This document shows, in pieces, positions 44,552 through 54,609 of a stretch of DNA of 64,000 nucleotides. The notes below the pieces were generated by a model. That model searched no databases. It worked only from the letters and a program-made list of their open reading frames with translations, and was not told the DNA's origin. Positions within the stretch are counted from its first letter, which is position 1, and every line of letters begins with the position of its first letter. This DNA comes from Ephemerocybe angulata (lineage: Eukaryota > Basidiomycota > Agaricomycetes > Agaricales > Psathyrellaceae). The translations under genes were made by a program, and so were the position numbers. Location of the stretch: positions 62,001 to 126,000 of the forward strand of contig JAACJK010000001.1 in NCBI GenBank assembly GCA_013368325.1. Reading direction: 5' to 3'.

Positions 44552-45027
44552 TCAGAATTCGGGCTCAGGCTCAATTATGGTCCAGATGTTGTCATCCTTT
44601 ACGGGCGTCGCTAATTGCCCGAAATGTTAACATGTTATTCCTCCTGGACTGCGTATTGGAAGTATTCACCACTATCAGGCGCCCTCGCTTCAACGGCAGT
44701 CCAGATATTGTCGTCAACTATAGGCGTTCCTATTGAAGTTGGGATATTTAGCATGCTTTAAGATAAGATAACGCCTGAGGTACTCACTGCTGTCTGTCGC
44801 TCTCTCCTCGACAACGGTCCAAATATTGTCGTCAACCAGCGGCGTCTCTGTAAAAGATTTTATCAGAGACTGACTCGGATGAGAATGTTGGGCTTGCAAG
44901 GCCGTGAAATCAACGCACTATCTGTATCTCTTGATTCTATACTCCGCAAAGGGGCTGCGACACTGGACCTTGCGAAAAGGGTAAAGGCCAGGATGAACGT
45001 TGGGCTAGAGAGGAAGATCGAGCGCAT
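44552..45027 (-). CDS. Three-repeat secreted peptide precursor, DDNIWT cores
   Basis: Four exons (45,027-44,919, 44,847-44,788, 44,729-44,670, 44,610-44,552), all introns phase 1, giving about 95 residues. Exon 1 encodes the signal peptide (MRSIFLSSPTFILAFTLFA) and a leader ending in ESRDTDK. The three following exons, 60, 60 and 59 nt, encode TPLVDDNIWTVVEERATDS, TPIVDDNIWTAVEARAPDS and TPVKDDNIWTIIEPEPEF with the stop. The core aromatic is Trp in all three, unlike the Tyr of the neighbouring five-repeat gene. Arg residues follow the core acidic tails. A TATATATA box lies about 65-75 bp upstream. Same inferred RiPP-precursor role. Confidence 0.82.
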
Positions 45028-45090
45028 TTTGGATGGTATGAGGAAGTATAAACGTAGGTAAATCGCACCCCATGTACTTCCAGGACCATT

Positions 45091-45100
45091 CTATATATAC
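45091..45100 (-). promoter_or_regulatory. TATA box of the DDNIWT precursor gene
   Basis: Minus-strand GTATATATAG, 64-73 bp upstream of the start codon at 45,027. Confidence 0.45.
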
Positions 45101-45109
45101 CACCCTTCC

Positions 45110-46260
45110 TCGCAGATATCGCGCAGTTTACTATTGTGAAGAATCGACATCTATACGGTTGGGGTCGGGGAGGAGGCGGCTGGAACACCATTGTCATGTC
45201 AAGCGTAACATTGTCGGAATGCAACAGATCTCAGAGATTCGCCTGCCACAGCATAGTATTCTCACCCCGGTGATCACAGCGTCCTGCAGTAGTTCGTACG
45301 TGCGAGTCATTTCCGTCTGTCATAACCAATCGAATGTTCTGCCCGTGTCTCGGAAGGGCCATGCGAATGGTTCAATGTTTGGAGGTCAGACCTAATTTAA
45401 TCCCTACTATATTATCCATATGTCCCCATTTCGTTTGCGCATGTTTGCTCGTAACCACTTGGACCTCTCGATACCGTTTTCCGCTTTTCTTCGTTTCGCT
45501 TTATATCGAGCCTCTCTCTTAGGTCTCAATCTGGATGTAATTGTTATGTGTCCTTGGACACTCCTCTGTTCATGACCACAGTACGCGTGCATTTCCAATT
45601 GTTGCGTTTCTCACCTTTTGTCGCCTCTCGGACCATGGCCCCTCCGCTGGTGTTGCAATTGTTCTTTGCCCATGCTTAAATAGAACGCGATTCTCTTACT
45701 ATTTTGCCCAGATTACTAGTCAGTTTCCTGTTTAATCTCCAATTCATCTCCTTCACTGCAGCCGGTTCTTCCCCGATATCCTGATCCTCGCCTACGCTGT
45801 TGGTCTGCACGGCAGTGACGTTCTAATATTTCCATGGAAGATTAAGCAGGCTCTATTTTCGAGGGCCGTTGATACACACCTGGGATATCTCATCCCGGAG
45901 CGGAGCCCGGACATCTTGTAGGCCAACAATAGGATAGCTCGGAGCTCAACTTAGCTCAGAAGGTATTGCGCCACCATAGGTGGATCAACCGTAAGGTACG
46001 GTGGGCTCCACTCGACATGCCGGCGCTTCGGTGGTCAACAAATGACTTTCCCCCTTCAGCCCGAGGCTTGTATCCCCATTCTCAATTGATGGGCGTTTGC
46101 CACGTTTTTTATTGAATGGCGCCCTCATCCGTGTGAGAGCTCATCAACCGATGACAAACAGCAATTCCCAGATACATAACAGGAACCACGATGGGCTATC
46201 TCACAGATCGGGCGCAGTACACAGGTTGCCTCTCATCCAGCATCTAGTATATTCGATACA
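45110..46260. other. Intergenic, no gene seen
   Basis: No supported frame on either strand. Confidence 0.35.
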
Positions 46261-46264
46261 TCGC

Positions 46265-47436
46265 TTTGGAAAGCTCCGTTACTACAGTCATGGTCTTCGT
46301 ACACAGACTTCAAGATCCATCAGGTACGTTTCGCTCTCATCCCCGTACCATTCTTCCTCCATTTCCCGTCGCCGTCGTCACATCATCACCCTCGAAGATG
46401 CGGTGTTCCCTTCTCATCGGCATATCCAATAGATGCACAAATCGAGGAAATTACCCAACTGTTGCTGAGGGCTCACGATGGGCGTAGGTCTCTTAGCTCT
46501 ATACCTCTTTATGCATGAATGATGCACTGAGGGCACCTTATCCATAGTGATTGTACCACGCATGATGTCTGACTCAAAGAAGGACGTCGAAGAGAAGTGG
46601 CACCACTCGGGAACGCTCATTGGGGCGTTAGAGGGTAGGATTTGGGTTATCTTTGACCCTTCCTATTCTGGACCTGAGTCCCCGGCTCAGCTTCGGGGAG
46701 AGATAACTGGTGTCCCCATCGTGGCGGTGGTAATCGCGTTTGGACCGGGTGGAATGCCTATGGCGAGGTATGGATATCGTTACTCGTGCAACGGAGAACT
46801 TGCAATAACTCGGAGCTTGAAGCGAGGCCCAAAGAGCCCTCGGTCGTGAGTATATTGACTCCCTTTCCTCGGAAACGAAGTCATGGCAGAACGAAACAGT
46901 GGGTCATTCTCTATGATCAAAGCGAGACGCGATTACTTATCTGCAACAGTTCTACCCGCTTGTGGGAAAGATGATGGAAGAATCTGGGGGGCAGCAGAAG
47001 GCGAGTAATTAGCATATGTGGTTTCAGCGCATGGTAACCCAGTCTCCTTTATTAGGTGGTCGATTCCTGGCTCCCAATTCTACTGGCAACCGATCCGCCT
47101 CATAGACGTAAAGGGTACGCTTCGGCCCTCCTGAACGAGGTCAAAAAGACGGCAAGTCCTACTGTTTCATGGCACGCAAGTGCGTTCTGACCTGGGACGA
47201 CTTTGAACCCTCGCAGGCAGTAGAGGACGACACTGTCGTTACCTTGTTTACATTCTCAGATGAACTAGTAAGATCGGATTTCTGCAACTTCCAGCAACTT
47301 CGAAACTTATAATTACACACAGGAAGCATACTACCGCAGTCAAGGCTTCACAGTCGAGGGAAAGGTGGATATTCCCTCGCCCCTTGGAAGCTGGGTTCAT
47401 CGAGAGATGATGTGGGTGAGCCCTACGACGGAGTAG
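46265..47436 (+). CDS. GNAT-family acetyltransferase-like protein (exon limits uncertain)
   Basis: Pieces of a GCN5-related acyltransferase occur in order on this strand: AYPIDAQIEEITQLLLRAHD (about 46,403-46,475), a 46,565-46,845 segment with GRIWVIFDPSYSGPE and AFGPGGMP, FYPLVGKMMEESGG (about 46,950), then the acetyl-CoA motif PILLATDPPHRRKGYASALL (about 47,070-47,130), a short TWDDFEP...LFTFSDEL piece, and the C-terminal exon QGFTVEGKVDIPSPLGSW ending at 47,436. The LATDP and R-x-K-G-Y-A pieces fit GNAT motif A. I could not fix the first exon or every junction, and decay cannot be excluded. It lies inside the UstYa-like cluster, so peptide acetylation is imaginable but unsupported. Confidence 0.5.
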
Positions 47437-47585
47437 ACACCCATAGATATTTACTGGGCCATTCCCAACGCCGACGATGTAGATGCATGTCTAGAGTGCT
47501 GTCCAACACGCCAGTCATGTGAGTTCGATGATTGTACCGCACGTTCCCCGGCAGGGTGCGCATCACTAGTGAGCCTCAACGCGTG

Positions 47586-47590
47586 TATAA
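47586..47590 (+). promoter_or_regulatory. TATA box of the 47.7 kb UstYa-like gene
   Basis: TATAA, 80-84 bp upstream of the start codon at 47,670. Confidence 0.35.
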
Positions 47591-47669
47591 GAACAGAGGT
47601 GGATGATCACTACGCTTTCGCCTCTTTCGCATCACCCTCTCGAGCCGCTTCTAGCCTACCCCTCAAGAA

Positions 47670-48349
47670 ATGGACACACGCCTATCCCGGTGGCTCTTAG
47701 TCGGGCTCTCAGTATTCAATATCTCGCTTCTTTTCACGCATGGATGGATCCAAAGAAAAGTCTGGACCGAAAGCCCACAAAGAGGTACAGTGCTCTTTCA
47801 CGGCCTCTGGTTCGTCAGACTAAAACTCTCATAGAAGACGACTGGGAAAGACTTCCCGGGCCATTTGAAGAAGTCGCTTTAACTCTGAACAATACGTTTC
47901 TCCCCCTTGATGAAGATTGGACTTGGAACCGACTGGTGGCCGGAGGCTATGTCCGCTTGGGAAAAGAAGGCCGGACTTTTGGGGTATCGTTTTATCACCA
48001 TCTCCACTGCCTCAGTAGCATTCGATCCGACTACCTTGTGCACGCGGGACGTTCTCACCCATCAGAGTCCCACCACCATCGCATCCTCGATACTCGAGCA
48101 GACGGACATAGCAGCATGGCTGATCACTTCAAACACGATAACCATTGCTTCCAGTTCGTCGCGCAATCCCTCCTCTGCCGTGCAGATACGAGATTGTACC
48201 CGCTCCGCGAGGATGGCACAGTTGCGTATGAGGCTGCGGAGGGAGATGAATATCGGTGTCGAGATTGGGCAGGAATACGAAAAGAGATACGAAGGAATTG
48301 GAAGTCATGGAAAGGAGTACCATTCACGAACACCCCTATCGTCGTCTAG
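47670..48349 (+). CDS. UstYa-like (DUF3328) oxidase, motifs intact
   Basis: Exons 47,670-47,784 and 47,835-48,349. The start gives a short head and a membrane anchor (LLVGLSVFNISLLF). The lumenal domain carries AGGYVRLGKEGRTFGVSF, the intact H-x-x-H-C motif (YHHLHCLSSIRSDY), the second histidine motif (HDNHCFQFVAQSLLC) with ADTRLYP, and YRCRDWAGIR near the end. An in-frame ATG at 47,603 reads through the intron, but that version lacks the typical anchor. It is closest to the gene at 53.0-53.7 kb; both end in KWKGVPYT/SWKGVPFT-like tails. A long His-rich insert (ESHHHR) separates the two histidine motifs. Confidence 0.85.
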
Positions 48350-48402
48350 TAGATTCTAGCGTAGCCCATATAGATCGCGCTGGAAATAACACATGTATTC
48401 GA

Positions 48403-49016
48403 TCACCGTGATCGTCTTCCTTCGACGACGTCGCGTACGCGGGTCCAATCATTACACCGATGGTCAACCCCCTCCCCAGACGAACCTGGAACGAGGGCCC
48501 CGTTCCGTTCCACGAGCACTGCTGGATCCAGAGTGATATCCGCGTTGCATTGAAGGATCTGCCAGAGCTGCCCGAGGCAAATGTCTGCGGCAGTCGCATT
48601 CGGTACGCGGCCTGGAATGGGGCGGTTATGGGCGGCAAGGAAGGCCACCCGAACTTCCTCCAGACAGCGCAGCTGATGATACATCGCTACGACGAACTTT
48701 CCGTCTGCTGTCTCTACTACGCCTCCGTTCTCGGGCACGAGCTGGGTCCATAGCTCTTCATCTGATATTGGCATTGAGTCGATTTTGAACTCGAGGGCAA
48801 CTTGATTCGCGGGCATGTGCTTGAAGAGAAAACTTGAAGGTGTAGAGAGTGCTATGCGTCCGTTAGATAGGCGGTCGGCCGGCTCAATGCCCACTACTGA
48901 CCGGTCAGAGGTTCTGCTTCACGCCGTTGAACGTATGCATTGTGCAGAAATACAAGATTGAGGGGCGTCAAGAGCGTCAGAGCGACGATTCCTCCGAGTG
49001 TTGAAGGTGAAAACAT
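48403..49016 (-). CDS. UstYa-like protein with degenerate histidine motifs
   Basis: Exons 49,016-48,902 (membrane anchor GGIVALTLLTPLNLVFL) and 48,851-48,403. SDEELWTQLVPENGG matches the usual W-x-x-L...GG region. The first motif is MYHQLRCLEEVRVAF, with the second His replaced by Arg. The second motif is ADICLGQLWQILQC, lacking His before Cys, as in the paralogue at 39.7 kb. DITLDP and DHRCNDWTRV are kept. The frame is clean over about 187 residues, so it appears to be maintained. It is convergent with the intact UstYa-like gene at 47.7 kb, only 53 bp away, giving an active/degenerate neighbour pair. Confidence 0.8.
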
Positions 49017-49029
49017 GGCGCAGGCAGGT

Positions 49030-49630
49030 CAAGGTCGGTACAATAGAGGAGAGCGGGTACAAGTATCGCATCTCAATTCGTGCGGAGCCCATCTGTGACG
49101 GGAGCAAGTACACAGAATCCAGATTCATCGGCATCTGATAATGTGTAATGGTGGGAGGAGATCTGAGGCTATCTGAGGCTATCTGAGGGGATGCGAAGAG
49201 ATGCGAAGATGGTCATGTGCGTCTCCGGCACCAACACACCCGGCTTTCAAAATTTCAAGCTGAGATATTACCGCTCTGATGCGTTTTGATACGCGCTGGT
49301 GTGCCACCTGGGCGGCAAATTGGCGCTGGTGGTGCCAGTGGTGCGTGCCGCATCCCTCTGAGCATACGGTCGAGTTCGACAGCCCCACTGTTCCAAATCC
49401 AGACCCCAGAGAGCCGAACACGACGCTCACCTAGTTCATTTCGGGAACAAAGAACGTCATACACATTTACTTGAGTTCGTGCACAGGCGACTTCTCGCTT
49501 CCAACTTACTTCCGCCGAGAACGGGGAAGAACAAGGCTCCAAATCGACACAAAGTTCACCTAGTTCTTCTACTCAGGTATACGACAGCGGAATTCATGCA
49601 GTAATGACAGACAAAGTTTCATATGTGGGG
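49030..49630. other. Intergenic, no gene seen
   Basis: Contains a short duplication of ATCTGAGGCT near 49,165. No gene is supported. Confidence 0.35.
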
Positions 49631-49638
49631 AAGGGCAG

Positions 49639-50850
49639 TTATACAGCGGATGCGGTTTGGCTGTACTGGTGGGCAGCGTAGCCTTTCTCAGATCCCGTCT
49701 CAGAAACGTGGGTGGTTCCCCTCGAGAATTGGGAGGCGGGGAGCGACATTCCAGGCTTGTTGGAGTTGAACTGGATCGTGCTGTGCGCGGTGGAGGCAGC
49801 GGCCATAGACTCGTACGACTGGTTCATGCCGACGCGAACCATGATAGCAGTGCAGTTCAAGCCCTGTTTCCACGAAGACGTTAGCGATGCTACAGGGGAA
49901 ACGTGCAATAGGGACTCACGTAGAGGATGGTAACGGGCATGGCGACGAGACTGAAAGCAGGGTGCTCGATCCTGTACAGCACGAGGTAGATCAACTGGGC
50001 GACGAAGAGAATCACGGTCGACTCGAGGAGAACAGAGGCAACCCATGAAAGCCTGCTTCCACTGGTCTCGACAGCCGACTTGGTCTGGCTGTAGACATAC
50101 CAGATACGGCTGATCATGAGAGCGGAGACGAGGGTGTTGACCGCGAGCGAGAGACTGAAAGTTGTGACGCCGACAGGGACCCACCACGACTTTCCGATTT
50201 GGAGGTAGGAGTCTGGTACGCTGGCGAGATCGATGGTTACGGCAAGAGCAACGCCTGCGTCGAAGTTAGACTAGGAGAAATAGACCGGGAGAGGTTCATG
50301 CTTACCCAAGGATGCAAAAGCGAGGAACGCGGGGGCAATGATCACCCACAGCTTCCTTCCCCAGACGTTCCAGCAACGGTAAATCTAGTAGGGTGCAAAT
50401 TAGATATCGCCTTCCCTCTCGGAGGACCTTTTCTTACCAGGATTGCCTGAGAGGTGAAATCAAGGATAGCTCCGAGTACGCTAGCGGTTGCGTTGACCTT
50501 GGCTGTCCAGGCGACGGTGCCCTCGGGCCTCATCTTATGCACAATTAGTACAGTTTTACAGCCCCAAGGAATCTAAACTCACCAAAGTGTAGAATTGCTG
50601 AGTCGTGTCTAGCACGACTGTAACCATTGAGAGGATGAAGAGAAAGATGAGACCATAGTCGAGCACCATCAACGGGCCCTTCCTAACGCGAATAATCTTC
50701 GTATAAAGACCAAAGACCGTAACGTATACACCTGTGTTTATGGGTACGCTGATTAACACGCTAATCAATGCATGCACTGCTAAACGTACCTGTGAATAGC
50801 ATGGAGAGAAGGGTGCCAATGAAGGCAGCATCGGGATAGGTGAAGGCCAT
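49639..50850 (-). CDS. Polytopic membrane protein, basidiomycete seven-helix type, copy 1
   Basis: The start at 50,850 gives MAFTYPDAAFIGTLLSML and a small first exon. Successive exons encode about seven hydrophobic helices, including GVYVTVFGLYTKIIRVRKG, DYGLIFLFILSMVTVVLD, AILDFTSQAILIYRCWNVWG, VVIIAPAFLAFASLG-like and VALLESTVILFVAQLIYLVL-like stretches. The hydrophilic tail starts GLNCTAIMVRVGMNQSYES. This resembles the large family of uncharacterised seven-helix proteins in agaricomycetes (DUF6533/6534 type); ligand and function are unknown. The next gene is a paralogue in tandem. It lies inside the UstYa-like cluster without a known link to it. Confidence 0.75.
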
Positions 50851-50859
50851 GGTGGCAGG

Positions 50860-51595
50860 CGGTGAGCTGGGAGGGGAAGAGACGGTGATACGGCCGCAGT
50901 TATATAACGGAGCGGCGCAGGCACCTTTAGCTATCTAAGCTGTCCAGTTGAACTACATGCGGCTCGCATCAGAGAAGCATACTGATATGAGAAGACCTCC
51001 TGCTGGATGCACACCAAATGCACACATAGAAAACCCAGGGCAGCGGGGTTTTAGGTCACAAATCACGGCACCTGTTCGCAGGCTGCCAACTGATGACCTC
51101 GATTCGGCTCGGCCAAGGCCCCGGCAGATGTTCTGATTTGGGATGACCAATTCCGGTCAAGCGCCGTGCCAAGCGCCGTAAGGAGTTCGTGCTAACCGAG
51201 CTGCCTATTTCTTGAGAGCAGGAACTTGCGAGAGAAATACACAAAGTGCCATGATACCATCCGCACATATGGGAATACTCAGAACCTGGGCAAGATAGGC
51301 GAGCGCGAACTTACGTTCAAGAAGCAATGGCTGGCAGCATTAGGCAAGAAATTTTTATATCAGAATTTGTTGTCGCAGTCCGCCTTCGCATCTATCAGGT
51401 CGCATGGATTCTGAGATGCGCTTCTGCAGAAACATATCGCGCTTTGGGGTTTATGCCGACGTTATCCCACGTTTATTCGTGCGGTGAAGGTAGAGAATAG
51501 AATAACTATGTACGTATACAGTATAGAGTGAGGAAGAGAGAAAGGGCTTCATTTGGCTATACAACATCACTACTAGGTAGAAGCTCATGCCGAGT
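50860..51595. other. Intergenic between the two membrane protein paralogues
   Basis: No coding frame is supported here. Confidence 0.35.
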
Positions 51596-51599
51596 CTCA

Positions 51600-52747
51600 T
51601 TACACAGGAGATTCCAATTTCTCCTGGCTATTATTCGAAGCTGACTCTCGTTGGTGCGTAGTGTCGTTAACATCAGTCGTCGAACCATGAGCCATAGTCG
51701 TCTCATACGAATGGTTCATACCAACGCGAACCATAATTACCGTGCAATTCAATCCCTAGCCTAATGTCAGATAATAGATTTGGAGGGTAAGAAGACGAGG
51801 AGCTCACGTAGATAACAGCCACGGGCGCTCCAACAAGGCTGAACGCCGGGCTCTCGATTGTGTAGAGAACGAGGAACACCAATTGTGCGAAGAACAGGGC
51901 AATGGCTGACTCGACCAGAACCGCCACGGCGAGGGATGCTCTAGCCACTGCGCCGGGGGATGAGCCATGGCTCTGGCGGTAAACGTACAGAATACGTCCA
52001 ATCATGAGACCAGAGACCAATGCGTTGACGCCGAGAGAGAGTCCCATGGACGTCGTGCCGAGAGGGACCCACCAGTCCTTCGCAATGACCTCGAAAGAGT
52101 TCATGCTCGAGGCTAGGTCAACGGTGACAACGAATCCAGTGACTTGAGAGACATTAGAATCATTCTATACCCAGAAGCCGAGACTTTCTTACCATAGGAT
52201 GTCAGGGTCAGTACTGCCGGTAAGGCGATAACCCAGTAGCGCTGGCCCCAGACTATCCAGCAACGGTAAATCTATAGTAGAGCGTTAATCAGCATTGTCA
52301 ATCAGATAAATTCTGTAGGAGTCGAAACTTACAAGGATAGCCTGAGAGAGGAAATCCATCGTCAGGCTCAGCGTACTCGTCGCAGAGTTGACTTTCTCAG
52401 TCCATGGTGCACCCCCGCGCATCTGAAGGGACTGTAAGCTACATGTAATTTATTGGAGAACGAAGCTCGGCATACCAAAGTGAAGAACTGCTGGACCGCA
52501 TCGGTGACGATGGTCGTCACTCCCAGAATGAAGAGGGCGATAACGCCATAGTCGACAATGTGCAATGGGGCCTTTCGAACGCGGAGAATCTTGACATAGA
52601 GTCCAAACGTTACAACATAAACGCCTATACTCCGTGAATCAAGGTCAATCCTCATCATAATCTGAGGCAGTGCGATAATCCCGTACCCAAGAAGAGCTCG
52701 GCGAGGAGGGTTCCGATGAACGCAGCGTCAGGATAGGTAATGGCCAT
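51600..52747 (-). CDS. Polytopic membrane protein, basidiomycete seven-helix type, copy 2
   Basis: Clear paralogue of the gene at 49.6-50.9 kb. It starts MAITYPDAAFIGTLLAEL and keeps the same exon layout: a short first exon, GVYVVTFGLYVKILRVRKA, DYGVIALFILGVTTIVTD, DFLSQAILIYRCWIVWGQ, a DWWVPLGTTSMGLSLGVNAL segment, AIALFFAQLVFLVLY and the tail start GLNCTVIMVRVGMNHSYE. The last exon joins through an intron ending near 51,755 to a stop at 51,600. Tandem orientation and shared introns indicate a local duplication. Confidence 0.75.
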
Positions 52748-53018
52748 GGCTATCGAGTTGGCGGACGGAGGAAGGGGGGCTCGGGCGGACAAGGTTCGTT
52801 ATAACCCACATATTTCAGGAACGCCATTAGCTAACGCATCAGAGTACTTCACAGGCCCGACATCTCCATCGTTTGTGTGCCCTCGGAAGTCGGTTCCATG
52901 ATGAAAATTTACTTTAAGGTACAGACCGTTCGAGGTCTGCTGACTAGAGATACGTTATTATCTACGTCTCCGCAACCCCAAATGTGCTCAGCCCATGTTC
53001 GTGAATGTGCTATATTAA

Positions 53019-53727
53019 TCAAGTATACGGTACACCCTTCCACTTCGCATGATTCTCAGTCACAGTCCGTCGAACAGGCACCCAGTCCCTACATTGGTAT
53101 GTGTGTCCCTCGGCAATATCTGGCGTCCTCGCCATCTCGTCACTTGAGATGGGGATGAGTCCAGGGTCGGCGCGACATATCAGGGCATGGAGGATGTACT
53201 GGAAGCAATGACCACTGTGCTTGACCACCATATCATCATCGGCAACATGGGTTCGATTTCCGGCAGCATCCCGTCCCCCGATAACGGACCTTCCATTGGA
53301 TTCAGAACGAGCGACGGAGGTCGCGAATGCTGATACCCCGGAGTTATAGGAAGTTCGAATCTGGTTCAAGCAGTGGAGTTGATGGTACATAGACACATCG
53401 AAATTGAGACCTTCCTCTCCGAGTCTAATGAAGCCATTGTGGGCAAGCGCTCGCCAGGTAGGAGTGTCGGCATCCCCTTGCACTTGTATTCGAGTGTGAT
53501 TCAGGGTCATGGCAGTCGACTCGAAGTGACCTGGTAGCCTGTTGTAGATGTCTCGGGGGTCCACTATGATAATGAATAGGTCAGCCGAGGCGCAGCGTGC
53601 CTTGCGATCCTTTCGTACCATACGGATGGTGCAGTCTCCACTGCTGCAGGAGAATAACGAGGTTGACAGAGGACAGTAGCACCAGTGCAAGGTAAGCCGG
53701 CGATGATAGCCAAGCAGATGAAGGCAT
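53019..53727 (-). CDS. UstYa-like (DUF3328) oxidase, motifs intact
   Basis: Exons 53,727-53,619 and 53,563-53,019, phase-1 intron. The anchor is AYLALVLLSSVNLVILLQQW. The lumenal domain shows HNGFIRLGEEGLNFDVS, the intact H-x-x-H-C motif (MYHQLHCLNQIRTS), the second histidine motif (HSGHCFQYILHALIC) with ADPGLIP, and YQCRDWVPVRR. As in the 47.7 kb paralogue, a long insert rich in Ser and Asp separates the two histidine motifs. The gene runs toward the paired membrane protein genes. It is expected to sit in the Golgi or endoplasmic reticulum membrane and act on secreted peptides. Confidence 0.85.
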
Positions 53728-53734
53728 AAAGGGC

Positions 53735-54180
53735 CCTACGGGAACGCCGATAGATGAAAGCTAGAGCAAGAGGCGACTATCGTCAAGAGTACAGATGGGA
53801 CAATTGTGACACGTGCGGAGAAAGAGTGGGCGTCTGCTCGCTGCGGCAGGTCGGCTTTCATCATTTCCTGATTGAGCCCGAAAGATCGATGGAAGATGAA
53901 GAAGCAGCAAGGCAAGATCCCTCACACCGGGGTTCGGAGTTATCTTTTCACAATATCGCAGGAGAATAACAGCACCATTGGGCTTTCGAAAGAAGCTCGG
54001 TAGCATCGTGGGTTTGGATCAAAGGTATGTTTCGCGTTGGTATTATGGAGGGGGTTCTAAGTGGTCTAGAGGGGTCTCTTAGTCAAACGAGAATAGTCTT
54101 GCCCAAGCCGTATGTACTTCCACTTGAGCCCCGTTCTATCTCGAAATTTACGTGACGTAGACGAGTACGATGAGAATGGA
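53735..54180. other. Possible broken 5' fragment of a UstYa-like gene
   Basis: Minus strand near 53,990-53,960 reads NGAVILLRYC, loosely like the anchor NLVILLQQW of the gene just downstream. No continuation is seen, so this may be a decayed partial duplicate or chance. Confidence 0.2.
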
Positions 54181-54188
54181 GTTTCAGT

Positions 54189-54602
54189 TCATGGGCTGTG
54201 ATACTGGGGGAAAGATCCGACATCTCGCTCTACACATGCGGTGCCGCGGACACTCTGTCGAAAGTAGCCGCCGTCAGTGAAGTAACCCATATGACCATAC
54301 CCAACCACTCACGTCGACGGCGCCTTCCTACTTATGCCATACAGGGGATCAGGTCGAGGGAGGGCACTCAGCGGTTTCTCTTGGAACATCGCGACTCGCG
54401 CTGCGGTTCCAGTCGAGAGATACACGTTGAGCACCAGGACGACCACGTTCAAAAGCAGGATCGCCGTTATCCACTGTACGACCTTGTCCGTACTCCGCTT
54501 CTGTGTGGCAACCTTGGGGGCCTTCGACGGTGTAGTGGGAGCATCCAGTTCGAATTGGTCGTTCTCGGGTTCTTGCGCGGGGAGTCTGTGATACTGCGAC
54601 AT
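54189..54602 (-). CDS. Short UstYa-like membrane protein lacking the catalytic motifs
   Basis: Exon 1 (54,602-54,313) encodes a hydrophilic head (MSQYHRLPAQEPENDQFELD), one membrane helix (WITAILLLNVVVLVLNVYL) and the anchor-proximal stretch SALPRPDPLYGISRKA. Exon 2 (54,254-54,189) adds 21 residues and stops. There is no H-x-x-H-C region. The LPRPD-x-Y-G element is shared with the short protein at 38.9 kb, so the two form a distinct anchor-only class, or both have lost their catalytic exons independently. Head regions are not similar. Confidence 0.6.
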
Positions 54603-54609
54603 GTCTAGC

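Noticed and set aside
42617..45027. Mating pheromone precursors
   Set aside because: Basidiomycete pheromone precursors end in a CaaX motif and lack signal peptides; these proteins have signal peptides and no C-terminal Cys.
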